A DNA stretch of 64,000 bases from Bradysia coprophila (lineage: Eukaryota > Arthropoda > Insecta > Diptera > Sciaridae), in NCBI RefSeq assembly GCF_014529535.1, contig NW_023503423.1, positions 9,075,340 to 9,139,339 on the forward strand, in the 5' to 3' direction. The stretch's first letter is position 1. Each line of letters starts with the position of its first letter. Made by a program: the position numbers and the translations under genes. The notes below the pieces were generated by a model. It made no database searches. It saw only the letters and a list, made by a program, of their open reading frames with translations, and was not told the origin of the DNA. Positions 1 to 12,411 of this stretch are shown piece after piece.

Positions 1-379
1 GTGTTCTTGAAATCACCCGAGACATGCACATTTAAAAATTGATTTTGGCGCCAAAAAAGGTAATGGTTGTGGTTCGGAAAACAAGTTCATGTGGATCATT
101 AGGGATAGATACTCGCAGTCGCTTTACAGTGCTATGCCCCACATATATGTAACCAGCTTGTACACGGAAACTAAAATGACTGACAAATTGATTAATGTTG
201 CTAGTGGTTTTTAATTTCCGTTTACAGTTAAAGGCAATCAAATTTCAGCTTTTAAGTTTGCTGGCTACGAGTGCAGAATTCGGCTGAAATTTGATTGTCA
301 TTTCCTTAACAAATAAGGTGTCAATCCAATCGCTTAACACCAAATTAGATTGGATTTTTATTATCGTTTATAGTCTTTA

Positions 380-499
380 AGCTGCGAGCGCACTTACACC
401 GTTTAGTTCTCCGTTTACGTTTTAACAATGGAAAGTGGGAGGAGCTTCCATTGTTCACTCGTAAACGGAGTGCTAAACGGCGTAAGTGCGCTCGCAGCC
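380..499. mobile_element. Short inverted-repeat element (MITE-like)
   Basis: Two arms of about 50 bp, beginning gctgcgagcgcacttac and ending in its complement, face each other around a short centre near 433-444, with a few mismatches. The flanks read tta on both sides (377-379 and 500-502), which would fit a 3-bp PIF/Harbinger-type target duplication, although the first base of the terminal repeats differs. No coding capacity. Family assignment is tentative. Confidence 0.6.
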
Positions 500-503
500 T
501 TAG

Positions 504-3500
504 TATCGACTTCATTATATTTCTGGCACTGGTCTCTGTCAAATATATTCGTTGAATGCAGAAAATCACGCAAAATTTTCTGAAACGTAATGTTCGAATA
601 ATATATGGCAGTTTCCACGCTCAGTGAGAATTCACAATTTGTACTAACACACAGGGACTGTCGTACTAGTGTTAAAATATACATTTACCGGTATTTTACA
701 GAAATTTGTAGCGGATTTTTGGTTGCTACCGGTATTTGGCGTCATTAATCTTTTGTTTTCAATGTAAAAATAGCGCGCAAAGCGCTATTTGTATACCAAT
801 TTAATGCACTTTAGTAGCGGTTTGTTCGAAAAATGTTTGCCTATCGGTATGATGTTTTGGATTTTTTTACTAAGGAAACGTTCGGAACGGTGATATTTTT
901 AATTATTTTATATTAATTTTTCAATCAAATTTAACTTAATCTGTGATTAAAATGAAGTTTTGTCCTTCTTCTTATTTTTAAATTAAGTAATGGTTCAAAT
1001 TTAATTATGAAACTATAAGAAAACACCTTTGCCGTCGATGACTGCATACAATTTTTCTCACTTTAGAAACGTTCGGAACGACGATTGATTTTGTTGTACT
1101 TGGCAGATTTTGCATAAAAATTTAGATTTTTTTGTCTTGATATGAAGATTCATCCTCATTTATCATTAAGAAACAGTTTTCAAATCATTTCCAATGTTTG
1201 CAATATCTTTATTTTGTATTGAAAAAACACCATGCACGAAAATGTTACAAAAGAACATGCCATATATAATATTACCCAATTCGATTGACTACAACTAACG
1301 GGCTGCTGCTTCTTCGAACATTTTTGTGTTTTTTTGTATTATATATTTATGCCTGATCACATTTTTACCGTTACTGATAATATTACTGTAGCAGATCACA
1401 GGATGTCGCAAGTTCTCCACTTGGAAAAGATAATTTATATCTGAAAAGATGACGTTCAAAGATATTGTATAAAAAATGGTTTCGGTTTTCACTTTAATGC
1501 GTTATTTGACGCGTGAAGTTTTTGTTTGCCGGTTTACGTCATGGATAATTTAGCGTATGGCGTGTATATGTAAAGTTTACTGGTAAATTTCATATAAATA
1601 TTTTACCGGCTAGATTAGCAATGCTATTGATGTTCGACAGTGGACAAAACATTTCAAATTTAATGAATTTGTTCGAATGCTGCACGAATAAATTTTCATG
1701 ACAGCCTTCAGCTTCTAAAATGTTCAATCCACGACTATCACAGTCGCTCTAGTACCAAGTATATTAAGTATGACTAACACCACAGCTTTGCTATGCTAAC
1801 AAAGTTTATCAAAACATACAGAACTATTGACCAACCCCGACGAATATTTAATTTAAATTTTTATTTTCCAGTTCAGCACGACCTACACAGCCTCAGCTTA
1901 ATTTCATCCAACAATAAGAAATGAAAAGAGACACATTCGTCCAAATTAATTTATTCTCGATTTGTTAGTCTAAAATATTAGAATTCTTCGCAAGATACCG
2001 GATCTCTACTTGACATGTTTATTACGTGGACTTGTTTATCAAACAATTATGTGCTAAAATTTCAACTGTGTGAGATTATAAAGGAGTGTCATTCAGTGTT
2101 GAATATCATTGATGTCGGAGTTCGTTCATATAATATTATCTACGGAATGCCGCAAGAAAAATGTTCATTGCGATAAATTTTGCACTTCAATGGCACAGAT
2201 AACGTAATGTTGACATATTCAATAGGTATTTAAGCTTTTTCAGCACGAATCCTAGAACTAGAATTATAGTTCCAGTGGAGAAAAAAGGTGCAGCAACCAA
2301 AGAAAAATTATTTTCGCTCACAGCTTCCGCGATATTGAGGTACCACTTAAACTCACTAGTGTTCATTTGGAACACCGACACTGAAGAAGTTTTTCTACCA
2401 CTTCTGTGAACATGATGAGAACGTTTTGGGTGGTCATAGTGCATCATTTCCGAACAAACCTTTAATGTTTATCTCTGACAAATATTCACCAAACCGTCTA
2501 TCCTACGAACATAATACTCCACAGTCGGGAAGCTCTTTTACTGCATAATTTTCGTATTTCCCATACGCAAGTCATCGCTTACATAACCACGTATTCGTCT
2601 AACCTCTTACTCTTGAATTGCTGTTTATATGTTACAGTACAACGAAATTCCAATAACTTTATTCCGATCGAAATGTTCACGGTTATTGCTGCGTGTACCA
2701 TTAAATGGGAAATGCAGACACATAGACGTACGTGTAGGATACATAAACAATTAATTCATAATTTGATGATATAATTGTAAAACATCATGGAATTGTTTCG
2801 TAAAGAAATGAAAAAAAAAAATTGTTCAAGCAATCAACGAGGAAGTATCTTCGAAAATATTTCCCATATTTCTTAACAATTTCATGAATAGGTTACACCT
2901 AACTATAAAACAATGGTGACACCACCAACATCAACAGGTATAAATATGTGTTTCGCCTCTTTTCATGTGGTGTATGATGGTCATTTAAAAGTTGATAGGA
3001 GAAAAAATTATTTTAAATAACAATGAACCGACTGTCTACACACGCTTCTCTCTGCAATTCCATGTCCATGTTCATGTAACTTGAAAAATGTGTTTAAATA
3101 TCCATTTTTATTGCTAAAAATTGCGTCAATCATATGTAACATACTAACAATGCAAAGCTTCAAATGATTAAACACTTTGATGATACAATCCAATGTGTGT
3201 AATTGTTTAACTTGGAGCATTTAGGTATTGTGTGAAGCGCACATACTTAATATGTTTAACACGAATCAACCATCAACATAAATAATGTTTCTTTTCGGAA
3301 CTGTTGCGCACAAGTATATGTATTATATACGAGCTGCAAGTATATTTTATTACGGCGCGGGCTTTCGCGTTTGCCTCGGGGTCCCGGTCAGATAGATATA
3401 TATGTCTGTATTAACAAGAAATGTTGAATTAGAAATCTGCCAAGGTAATGTATGTATTTAACCCCGACAGTAAGTACATCAATTTGGAGTGATTATTATT

Positions 3501-5182
3501 ACTTTGTGTGTGACCATTCATACCATCATCATTCATCATTTCAAAGTCAACAGAACAATTTAATTTAATTATTTTTTTCGTAAATTTAATTTTTGTTTTT
3601 ATATAAAAACATCTTTCGATAATCATCCAACATAATAGAAATGATCTTTCTATTATGATATGGCTTGTATGTTAATCGAAGCGCTTGTCCATGAATAAAT
3701 TAATTTTTTCAGCTTCCATAATACTAATGAATGAATGTGTAAAATTCCTAATTTGTTTGAATTTTTTTTTATTTTAAATTAAATTGCATAAGTTACAACT
3801 CATTATAGTCGCTGGAAAATCATGCCAACGGTTATATTGGTGATTTTGAATTAGCAAACTTTTTTTTGTCTTCTCTCCCATCGAATAGGTCGTTGACCAG
3901 ACAATAAGTGGTCTCGTGGTCTTTTTTTTTCTTCAAAATTTTCGGTTTTTATTTTAGTCATTTACCGGTTTATGTGCAAACTGTAGCAGAACCTTGAAAT
4001 TTCGTTGATATATTTTTTGTTCGTTGCAAAAATGAATTCAATGCAATTATTTTGTGTCCTTTCTGAAAGATATCGAGTCAGTTACCTTTATGATCGTGAA
4101 TTGAATTAAAATAAAATTATTCCCTTTACTTTATCAGTCATAGCCGGTTGATCAGTCGCTACATATCAATGTAAAACTTTCATTCCTTATAATTTTATCT
4201 ACACCAGATAAAGGTTACTGGTTCAATGTTCTTAGATTGTGTTTCTTCGATAAAACTGGAAATGTATAGCCTACAGTTGCGTCAGGAAGTGTTACACCTT
4301 AGTCAGAAAGGTCAGAAACATCAGAATTAGAAGATCTTCTTTTTGCTATTCAAATTTTATTTCAGTCGTGAGATTTATTTTCTCATCCATCCACGGACCA
4401 ACGTTATATATATAAAAAAATACATTTTTCTAAGACCAGGTCACTGAACTCCAAAAACTTGTCGCCGTCTTTTTCTATTTACCAACGATATCAAGTAACA
4501 ACTACATATCGAGGGATATGAAGAAAAAAGACCAGGAAGATTATCGACCGTAGAATGGTCACTGTATCCACTCGCACTGGCCATCGCCATCGGTGTTCGT
4601 TTTCATTTTTTGTATGAAAGTTTCAACTCTCGACCCCATCGATTTTTTGCGGTGTGCCTAACTGGTAGCCAGTTCGCCACTGATTGTATCGAGTCCCTTC
4701 AGAAAAATTAAGTGGTTTCTTTGGGTGCATTAGAGTGTATTGTATTAATAACCTTCCAACAATCATTCAACGACAGTCGTAATCATATTAATTCAACTTA
4801 CTTAAGTGAACAAGAGAAATCACAACACGCAAGAACGCAAGAACATTACAATATACTTGATCGCCTTATATTGCATTTTAATCATAATAAGACATTATAG
4901 GTCGTTCTCGATTATTTAATAATGTTAAACCATGAAATGGACGAAGACAACTGACTGTATTACGATTGATTCTCATCGAGTCGGAAAAGTATGATGTAAT
5001 CTTGAGTGATTTAGCAGTATCGAACAGAATGTTGAAAGTGATGAGAGCATTTAATTTTATTGCATTCGCGGTGTGATTACCCGAAAAATTACTTATCTAG
5101 AGCGCTAATTCATACATTAATAGTTTGCTGTCAAAACAGTCATATGTTGTTGTCTCGTTTTCGCTCATGCAATAAAGCATTG
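504..5182. other. Gene-free AT-rich stretch
   Basis: I see no convincing gene here; open frames are short, and none resembles a known protein. Two small things stand out: a 15-bp direct repeat, gaaacgttcggaacg, at about 875 and 1066, and a small hairpin aaatagcgc/gcgctattt near 767-790. Both may be chance or old repeat debris. Confidence 0.5.
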
Positions 5183-5240
5183 TATTTCATATGGAGTAGG
5201 ATTCTCGCTGTCGCTCGAGGATCCTACTCCATATGAAATA
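5183..5240. repeat. Hairpin with perfect 20-bp stem
   Basis: tatttcatatggagtaggat (5183-5202) is followed, after an 18-nt loop, by its exact reverse complement (5221-5240). The folded length of 58 nt is in the range of a small RNA precursor, but a perfect stem without bulges is also what a young mini-fold-back element looks like. No promoter or expression evidence can be read from the sequence. Confidence 0.7.
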
Positions 5241-5619
5241 AAGTACTATTAAATACATCGAATTTACAGCATCAAACACTTCTGTTTTGATGTCCATATG
5301 AATACTTTCGCAGGCTAAATTGCTCCTCTGCTCCCCTGCTAAAAGTAATACGCTGCAGGGCCTATTATGTAGAATTAAATTTGCAAAAATTCCCACAAAA
5401 TTCTACACAAATTTGTAAAATTTTTCAAAAAATAACTTCTACACACCTTTAAAGTCAAATTAATTGCTTTATTCCCTTGACTGAAAGTCATGGGTCTTAC
5501 GGATGATAAACACCCTAAAATGTTTGTCACACAATGATCACTACTATGATTGAAAATGCATGAATGTATGACCAAAAACCTTAAATACAGAAAATGTTTC
5601 TCACACTTTGATGATTCGT

Positions 5620-6120
5620 TGATAACACGATAACTTGAGTAATTTTCAACGGATTTTCAAAAACTTTTTTTTAATCGACAGGGAATTAAATTAATGAGGT
5701 TAAGTTCGAAGATGGGGAATTAAATTCCTCAGGTTAAGTTCGAAGATGGGTTATAACGGACGGGTGATCTTAGAGATATTCTCAAGAGAATTTTTGTCCG
5801 GTCGCTTGATTCCACGATAACTCGAGTAGTTTTCGACGAATTTCCAAAAACTTTTTTTTAATCGACGGGGAATTAAATTGCTGAGGTTAAATTTGAAGAT
5901 GGGTCGTAATGGGCTGGTGATCTTAGAGATATTCCAAAAAGAATTTTTGTCTCGTTCCTTAATAACACGATAACTTGACGTAATCCTCAACGGATTTCAA
6001 AAACTTTTTTTATCCGACGGGGAATTCTATTCCCGATGATAAGTTCAAAGTTGGGCTATGACGGTCGGGGGATCTCAGAGATATTCCTAAAAGAATTTTT
6101 GTATCGTCCCGTGATATTAT
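5620..6120. repeat. Three diverged tandem copies, about 150-190 bp each
   Basis: Each copy contains acacgataacttgagtaat-like sequence, a run like ttcaaaaacttttttta, then atcgacggggaattaaatt, gttcgaagatggg and gatcttagagatattc. Copies begin near 5620, 5810 and 5985. The gttcgaagatggg segment recurs near 9996 in the 9.76-10.5 kb element, so the two regions share repeat ancestry. Confidence 0.7.
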
Positions 6121-6458
6121 CGTGTTATTAGTTGAGTAATTCTTAATGGTCCACAAAAGACAATTATCCCACTAAGAAAGACATTTTTGGGTTAAGCTCG
6201 TTAATGGAATATACTGGTGTAATATTCTAGGATTCGTTCCAAAATTTTGTGTGTGTAATATCTTTATATCGATGATAAGAAAAAAATTAAAGTTTGGACG
6301 AGTGTGAACTTTGCGGCCAGAGCGAAGCGAGGGCCGTAATCACACGAGTTTCATTTTTATTCAATATGTAAGCAAGAAATTTGCCTCTTTCCAGGGTCTG
6401 TATCTCGTGCTGCCTTTTTGATGGTATCTTTTCATCAGAATCCTTTTTTCAAAACACA

Positions 6459-6634
6459 CGACCACGAATGTATTAGCTTTCAACAGAAAGTAGATTTGGT
6501 TGTAGTCACTTGACCAGTTCTGAAAAAAGTGACCAGTGTACCGAAATTTTCATAAACTGCACAGTTTTCTCAGGGTTGGTCAAACTGCTACAACCAAATC
6601 TATGTTTTGTTGAAAGCTAACACATTCGTGGTCG
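6459..6634. repeat. Inverted repeat, about 47-bp arms
   Basis: The left arm cgaccacgaatgtattagct... (6459-6505) pairs with a right arm ending at 6634 (...cattcgtggtcg). There are a few mismatches and a spacer of about 80 nt. It has the structure of a small fold-back element and lies inside the nested insertion. Confidence 0.7.
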
Positions 6635-7105
6635 TTATTGCGGTCGTACATACTTGAAAAATGATAATTTTGGTGGAAATATATCACCAAAAGACAGTAT
6701 TTAAAAATCACCCAAATGTATACTTTTCAGCAAATCATCGATGCCTCTTAACTAATGAAAAAACGTATGAGCCAGTATATGATCAAGTGCTGGAATTTCT
6801 CATATACGTGTTTTGTATCGAAAGTAGGGTACGCATACCCTGGTATACTTTTATATACTTTTAGAGTGATTTTTTTTGCTCGGATTACAAAAATCTTCTT
6901 GAGAAAAGTCAGTCAGTCAAGGGATCTGACCCATCCAAAAGATGTGGCCTAGTTCACTTTAAATTGTACTAAAACAGACAAAAGAACGCAAAGACTTGCA
7001 AAATGTGCTGAAAATGAAGCGTAAATTTGTGCAAATTTTTGTGAATTTCTGTGAATTTTTGCAAATTTTGCAAATTAATTCTACATAATAGGCCCTGATA
7101 CGCTG

Positions 7106-9757
7106 TGTGAAATTCAGGTCTTCAGTGCCAGGTGGCTTTCTGATTTCAATAAACAAACATCTGAACACGTTTGGGATGTCCCTCTCATCCTGTTACAATT
7201 TACTAAATGAACTTCGAACTATTTTTGAAGTTGAAGCATTAAAGCTGGAATTTTGAGCTTTTTATATCCAATCGACAAATAAAAATACAGAAAAACCAGA
7301 AACCATCGATCAGAGAATCGTTGTGTAAAATTCCACTCCTATAATTTCCTCATAAAATCCATTTTATAGTTATGATCGAGGTTATAATCATACTGGTTTT
7401 TTTTGTTCCAAACATTTCTACTTCTAAATTTCTTAGCAAAATAAAAAGCTCAGCCTCAAATATTTGCCGTTCCAATCAAAATGAAATGGAATAAAATTTA
7501 AAGAAATATTTGCATATTCTTTAGTCTACATCAACCGATGTTATTCTTTACCATAATGCTAATAAGTCAAATTTATTCAATGGATAATAATATCATCCAT
7601 GTTAGTAATTTCTTCGGTGTTTGTTATACATAGCACCTGATCGATTCTTACATATTAGCTTTTTCACAAAAAAAATAATCTTTTTGATAGTTTCGTGAGT
7701 GACATAATATAGAAATCTAATACATCTATTTGTTCACAAAGAAAAATCCTGGAGTAACTGCTTGCTTTTCGAAAGATTTTATTTCAATTTTCTACAAAGA
7801 TTTACGACTTGACAATTTTTTTCTAGTTAGCTGTAAACTTTTGTAATAATTAAATCTGCTACTTCTTTTGTTAAAAGCCGTCTTTATTAGTGTTCGACTT
7901 TGTTCACAGAGGGAAATATGTATTTCGAGGGTGTCACACGAGAAAATGCAAGTTCTAACTTTTTTCTCGAGGTAAACACAACGTCTTTCATAAAAAATGC
8001 TTCTAAAGTTTGAGCAGAGGGAAGAAAATGACTATTCTATTACTAGGGAGGGAAAATGGACTTTCCGTCTCTAGGGAAAAGTCTTTCCCTACTTCGTAAA
8101 GGAAAACGTCATGCTACACTCGGGAAATAATTTGATATTTCGTATCTCGATTAGTGAAAATACCTCGGGCTAAAGCCCTCGGACACGTTCACTCATCTGG
8201 ATTGGGAAAAGTATTTTACTTCTTAGGGTTTAATATACATTTTGGCCTATAGAAGCATTGGTTGATTCATCATTTTATTGTTTTATCTAAAAAAATCTCA
8301 AAAGAATTAAGATTTCGTAAAGTTGTAAATAATCGCACAACGCTTCAAATAACATCCAAGATTTTTCTCCGTGGCAATGTAAATGGTATGGTTTAACACC
8401 TTAAAAACTTAAGCAAAAAAAAATATGCGTGTGCGGTTATCACAAGCGTCTTCACTTCAACATATATGAGAAAAAGTAAGTTTACATGGTTTATGTGTAT
8501 ATATATAGATATATGTTGCCGAGCCTCGCGCTGTTATCCAAAGTGAAAAAAAAAATCGTTGGTAGGGGATACTGTGGTCTGAATTTTTTTTTTCGCAAAT
8601 ATTTTTTGGTATATAAAATAATGTAATATTTGATGTCCATTTCAGTAAATTTTTAAACGTTAGCTAGTGTCCATACGGTACGTTAAGACCTTTTCTTTAA
8701 TTCTATTCGACTGTATAAAGACTAATTAAATTTTCGTTGACCACTAATTATATTTTCCTTAATTTGTGGATGATTTGTTGGTGATTTATAATTGAACAGA
8801 ACAGCAACATTGCATTAGAGGATTTTAGTTTTTAAAAAGTGATTTTGTGAGGAAAAAAAATTAATTCGTTTTTCTGATCGACAAATCAGATTTAATTTTT
8901 TTTTTCGTAATTATCTGGTGCTTCTAAAAATTTCAACAAAATAACGATTTTGTGCGAATTAGTTGAGTCAGCTTCAAAATTCACTTTCATTGAAATAATT
9001 CTTTTTTATGAAAAATACAATTATTTCTAATAAGTGGCCCAGTTTCATGTTTTTTTTTAACTATTTTGCCAAAAAAAGAGCATAAGCCATAAGAGCATGT
9101 TACAGCATGGATTATACCTTTGGCAAGAGGTGTTTGCGTGTAATCTTTTTTCAATCAAAATCGAAACATTTCGATTGATCATTGCGTACCGAGATTTTTT
9201 TTTTATTTATACATATCGGATCATTAGGAATAATGAATCGTTTTTGGTTTACTCTTTGTGAGTGTATATATAGTCACCATGGGTCTCACATTCGCTTCGA
9301 TGATGAATGAAGTGGACTTTTTTTTTGGGTATTTAAACTGATCAAGTTGCGCACTTTTTAAATTGGTACGAATGAGAGCAGTTACTTAATATCAATTCCA
9401 CTAGAGGAAAAAAAAATTACCTGAACCTTAGCCACTGGTGACATTTTCGCACTTTATATAATTTTCTGTTATATTCATTCCTACTAAGCAAGTAGCTTCA
9501 AGTAATAAAATCAATGACTTGGAATAAGAGAAAAAAGGCACCGTCATTGCCTAGTCATTTAATATATCAAATTCAATTAAATTATCAGAGCTACCAAAAT
9601 TGGGGATAGAAGTTTTGATAACATTGATTATTTAATTGACGCAATTTTTTGAGCTAAGATGCTCCGATTTTTATTTGCCAAAATTGAATATGAAATTAGT
9701 GGCTATCTGAAAAAAGTAACTTTTGATCACTGCCAAGTCAATGCAGAACATTTTTTA
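7106..9757. other. Gene-free AT-rich stretch
   Basis: Only homopolymer-rich, AT-rich sequence with many stops in all frames. I see no coding, RNA or clear repeat structure here. Confidence 0.5.
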
Positions 9758-9759
9758 GC

Positions 9760-10522
9760 CCCGTACGAAGTACTGGGGGCTTATAAGATTAATATGCCGT
9801 TTGTAACACGTCGAATTGGAAGCAGACAGTAAGGGCAAAGCATTTGGTTATGTTCATAGATGACGAATCCGCAATAAAAAAAATGTCCGTCCGTCCGTCC
9901 GTCCGTCCGTCCGTGACCCCTCTAGCTAGAGTAAATCACAACCTTTTTTCAAAATTCTTTTTTTCCCCAATTGGTATCGACAAAAGTAAGGTCAAGTTCG
10001 AAAATGGGCATGGTAGGGTCGGCCCTTCCAGAGCTAGGGCCCTATAGGTGTTTTTCAGTCTTTCGACGATATCTACCGAAATGCGCACGCAATAGCTGCT
10101 TGTGATATATCAAATGAAAGGTATTGACGAGTAGAACAAAGTTGCTGAACATTGTTTTTGGGTAAGATGCAACGTGGGCTTGTTGGGATGGCTCAAAGGT
10201 CGTTACTCGGCCCTAAGTGTTTTTTGCACATAAATCGAGTAAATCTCATCCGATTTTGCTAGTTTTTGTTTCATTTGAGAGATAATTGAATGCCGAATAG
10301 AATGATGGCAAAAAAAGTTTCAAATTTGGGCCCTTGCACTAAGGCCGCTACTCGGCCCTAAGTGCTTTTTGCACATAAATCGAGTAAATCTCAACCGATT
10401 TTGATAGTTTTTGTTTCATTTGAGAGGTAATTGAATACCCAATGGAAAGTTGGCAAAAAATTTTGAGTTTCTAAAATAATGTCGTAAATTGTTGGTTTTA
10501 TTTGAAAGGTACTTCGTACGGG
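9760..10522. mobile_element. Repeat element with cccgtacgaagtac inverted ends
   Basis: cccgtacgaagtac (9760-9773) has an exact inverted partner at 10509-10522. Between them lie a gtcc microsatellite and at least two clear tandem units of 145 bp (10201-10291 and 10346-10436, sharing actcggccctaagtg, tttttgcacataaatcgag and gtttcatttgaga). A more diverged unit lies around 10030-10140. It has no coding capacity, so it looks like a non-autonomous element or satellite-bearing repeat. Confidence 0.65.
9883..9914. repeat. (gtcc)n microsatellite
   Basis: About seven consecutive gtcc/cgtc units. The array sits inside the larger repeat element, so it is probably a fixed part of that family. Confidence 0.9.
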
Positions 10523-10803
10523 CTTTCGTAATTGCGCTATGCGCAATTTTAAAAATGAACAGTTTCAGTAAATTTGACAATGCGCAACTTGACTTGCATT
10601 TTGGTAACAGACGCATTAGAGGGTTGTAGACGTATTAGGGTTCCGGGCTTATTAGGGCTACGGACGTATAATGGTTGCGAACGAAATAGAATTACGGGTT
10701 GTACGGGGCTAAGTCGCAGCAAACGCCCCGACTGTTCTGATGCCTTGTTTTAGAATAATTTTTTTACGTCGATTAAAATTAGCTTGTCCGATTAAAAGAA
10801 AAA

Positions 10804-10813
10804 TATTTAAAAG
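10804..10813 (+). promoter_or_regulatory. TATA-like box upstream of the glycine-rich gene
   Basis: tatttaaaag lies about 100 nt before the ATG at 10913. Transcription would start near 10830-10840. The sequence ttttcgattttcgcag before the ATG could be a 3' splice site of a 5'-UTR intron, but this is uncertain. Confidence 0.4.
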
Positions 10814-10912
10814 CGTCAATTCCTTATCGTGATGTTATTCCAGATTCCACATGTTGTTTTTCTGTGAAAATTTAATATTTTTTCGATTTTCGCAGTTATT
10901 TCAGGCCACATC

Positions 10913-11539
10913 ATGAGGGCAATCTTAATTTTGACAACGTTGTCGGTGCTGTGCTATTTCGCGTCAGCTGCTTCAGTCGAGACATCCGATGTTGCTGAAC
11001 TGATACCAGTGGAGGTGGACGATGAGCCAACAGCCGCAATCACTGATGAGTCCAGTCAACCGTTAGTTCGTAAGAAGCGAACTCTTTTGTTGAAGAAAAT
11101 TAAATTGGCCAAATTGGGATTGCTCGGAGCTGTTGGTTTGGGTGCAGTGGCTAAAGTTGGACTCGTTGGTGGTTTAGCTGCTGGCGGTCTTGGAGCTCTA
11201 GGTGGTGGCGGCGGCGGTGGAGGATATCGTGGTGGCAGTAGTTACGGAGGCAGCAGTTATGGAAACTCTGGATACGGAAACTCTGGTGGTTGGTCAAGTG
11301 GTGGCGGTGGTGGATATGGAGGCAACTATGGTGGTGGATATGGAGGCAGTGGTGGATATGGAGGCAGTGGAGGATATGGGGGCAACTATGGTAGCAACTA
11401 CGGAGGATCGTCGCAAGGTTGGTCTAGCGGTAACAATGGATATAGCTCTGGCGGTTGGGGAAGCGGAAGTGGATATGGTGGACGTGGCCAAACACAATAT
11501 ATTGTAGCGTACACACAAGGTGGTCACAACCAGTGGTAG
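10913..11539 (+). CDS. Secreted glycine-rich cuticle/structural-type protein
   Basis: A single-exon ORF of 208 aa. Residues 1-19 form a typical signal peptide (basic start, hydrophobic core, ending ASA). Residues 20-52 are an acidic propeptide-like segment, followed by a basic RKKR at 53-56 that could be cut by a furin-type protease. Next come a short Lys/Leu-rich stretch and a small hydrophobic Gly/Ala/Leu region (about 66-96). The remaining half is low-complexity Gly/Ser/Tyr/Asn with GGYGGS- and GGNYG-type repeats. Insect glycine-rich proteins of this design occur in cuticle, silk and peritrophic or antimicrobial contexts; which applies here cannot be told. An AATAAA lies 150 nt after the stop. 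The long antisense and +1-frame ORFs over the repeat are artefacts of its biased composition. Confidence 0.85.
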   Translation: MRAILILTTLSVLCYFASAASVETSDVAELIPVEVDDEPTAAITDESSQPLVRKKRTLLLKKIKLAKLGLLGAVGLGAVAKVGLVGGLAAGGLGALGGGGGGGGYRGGSSYGGSSYGNSGYGNSGGWSSGGGGGYGGNYGGGYGGSGGYGGSGGYGGNYGSNYGGSSQGWSSGNNGYSSGGWGSGSGYGGRGQTQYIVAYTQGGHNQW

Positions 11540-11689
11540 AATTACAATTTTTTTTTAGACAAAGCTTTAAATCAACAACTGCCATATAGATAAAATGTGT
11601 CTTCAACTTGATCGAGTTCGTCAAACGAATTCTTGAGCAATTGTACAAATCCGAGTAAATATTTTTTTACGATTTTCTACTAAGAAAAA

Positions 11690-11695
11690 AATAAA
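11690..11695 (+). terminator. Polyadenylation signal of the glycine-rich gene
   Basis: AATAAA about 150 nt downstream of the stop codon at 11539, in an AT-rich 3' flank. Confidence 0.6.
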
Positions 11696-12411
11696 TCCGA
11701 AAATACTCTGAGTTTTTGTTTGTTGGCTAATGTTTAGGTAAATTTCTCTTGGTCATCCCCTTCTTCCGTAGTAAATCTCAAAAAACTTTCAATTAAACTT
11801 TTCCCAACTGTAAAAAATTGCGATGATTATCAAATACTTATCGATCATCGTCTATTTTCATCAACCAATCAGCACCAAAAGTAAACGCGTTTTAAATAAA
11901 TGTAAAATTTGTTTTAAAATTAACGGCTGTCCCAGTTGCACCAAACTCTTCTACTCATATTTAACAAAAGATATGAACTAGTCGATATCATGGCGTAATC
12001 GCAATCACAGCACGCTTTACGTTCATTTCTATTTATAGTGCATAGAAATGTTAAATTCAGTACGTTTCCAACGAAAACACTGGCTGTGCGAGGTATTGTT
12101 GAAGAGAACGGCACTACTGAATCATGAAGAATTACCTTCCTAAACCTCGACTAAGGTGCAAAGCTTTTGATGCATAAGAAGTTTGTGTGTTGTTGCCAGT
12201 ATTCTTGTTGGTTTAGTCAGAACATCTCTTACAACTAGGACCATCGGAAAACAACAATTTTCATCTCAAATGTCGTATTGAATCCGATTATCAACAATTC
12301 ATTCTATCCTTCTGGGCCAGTTAAAAAGGTTTAAGAAAAGTAGCAAGTTCATCACATCTCAAATTCCACATGATATGTGATATGAAAGTCCTTTTGTGGA
12401 GTCAATTGATA

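Larger units (their letters stand above)
5475..6952. mobile_element. Insertion nested inside the hAT MITE
   Basis: The boundaries are defined by comparison with the uninterrupted copy near 23.7 kb: the MITE reads attc then acttt without a gap there. A ttc triplet is present at both junctions (5472-5474 and 6953-6955), a possible 3-bp target duplication. The insert contains a three-copy tandem repeat, a 176-bp inverted repeat and no recognisable coding sequence. Class unknown. Confidence 0.65.
5356..7097. mobile_element. hAT-type MITE, split by a later insertion
   Basis: The ends are cagggcctattatgtag and its inverse (ctacataataggccctg), flanked on both sides by the identical 8-bp sequence atacgctg (5348-5355 and 7098-7105). 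CAGGG ends plus an 8-bp target duplication are the signature of hAT transposons. The interior matches, in reverse orientation, the intact 261-bp copy at 23612-23872, but the match breaks after 5474 and resumes at 6956. A second sequence of about 1.48 kb therefore landed inside this MITE. Non-autonomous; no transposase ORF. Confidence 0.85.

Noticed and set aside
11202..11648. Alternative-frame and antisense ORFs over the glycine-rich gene
   Set aside because: They are produced by GGN-rich composition; the frame with a signal peptide and stop is the real one.
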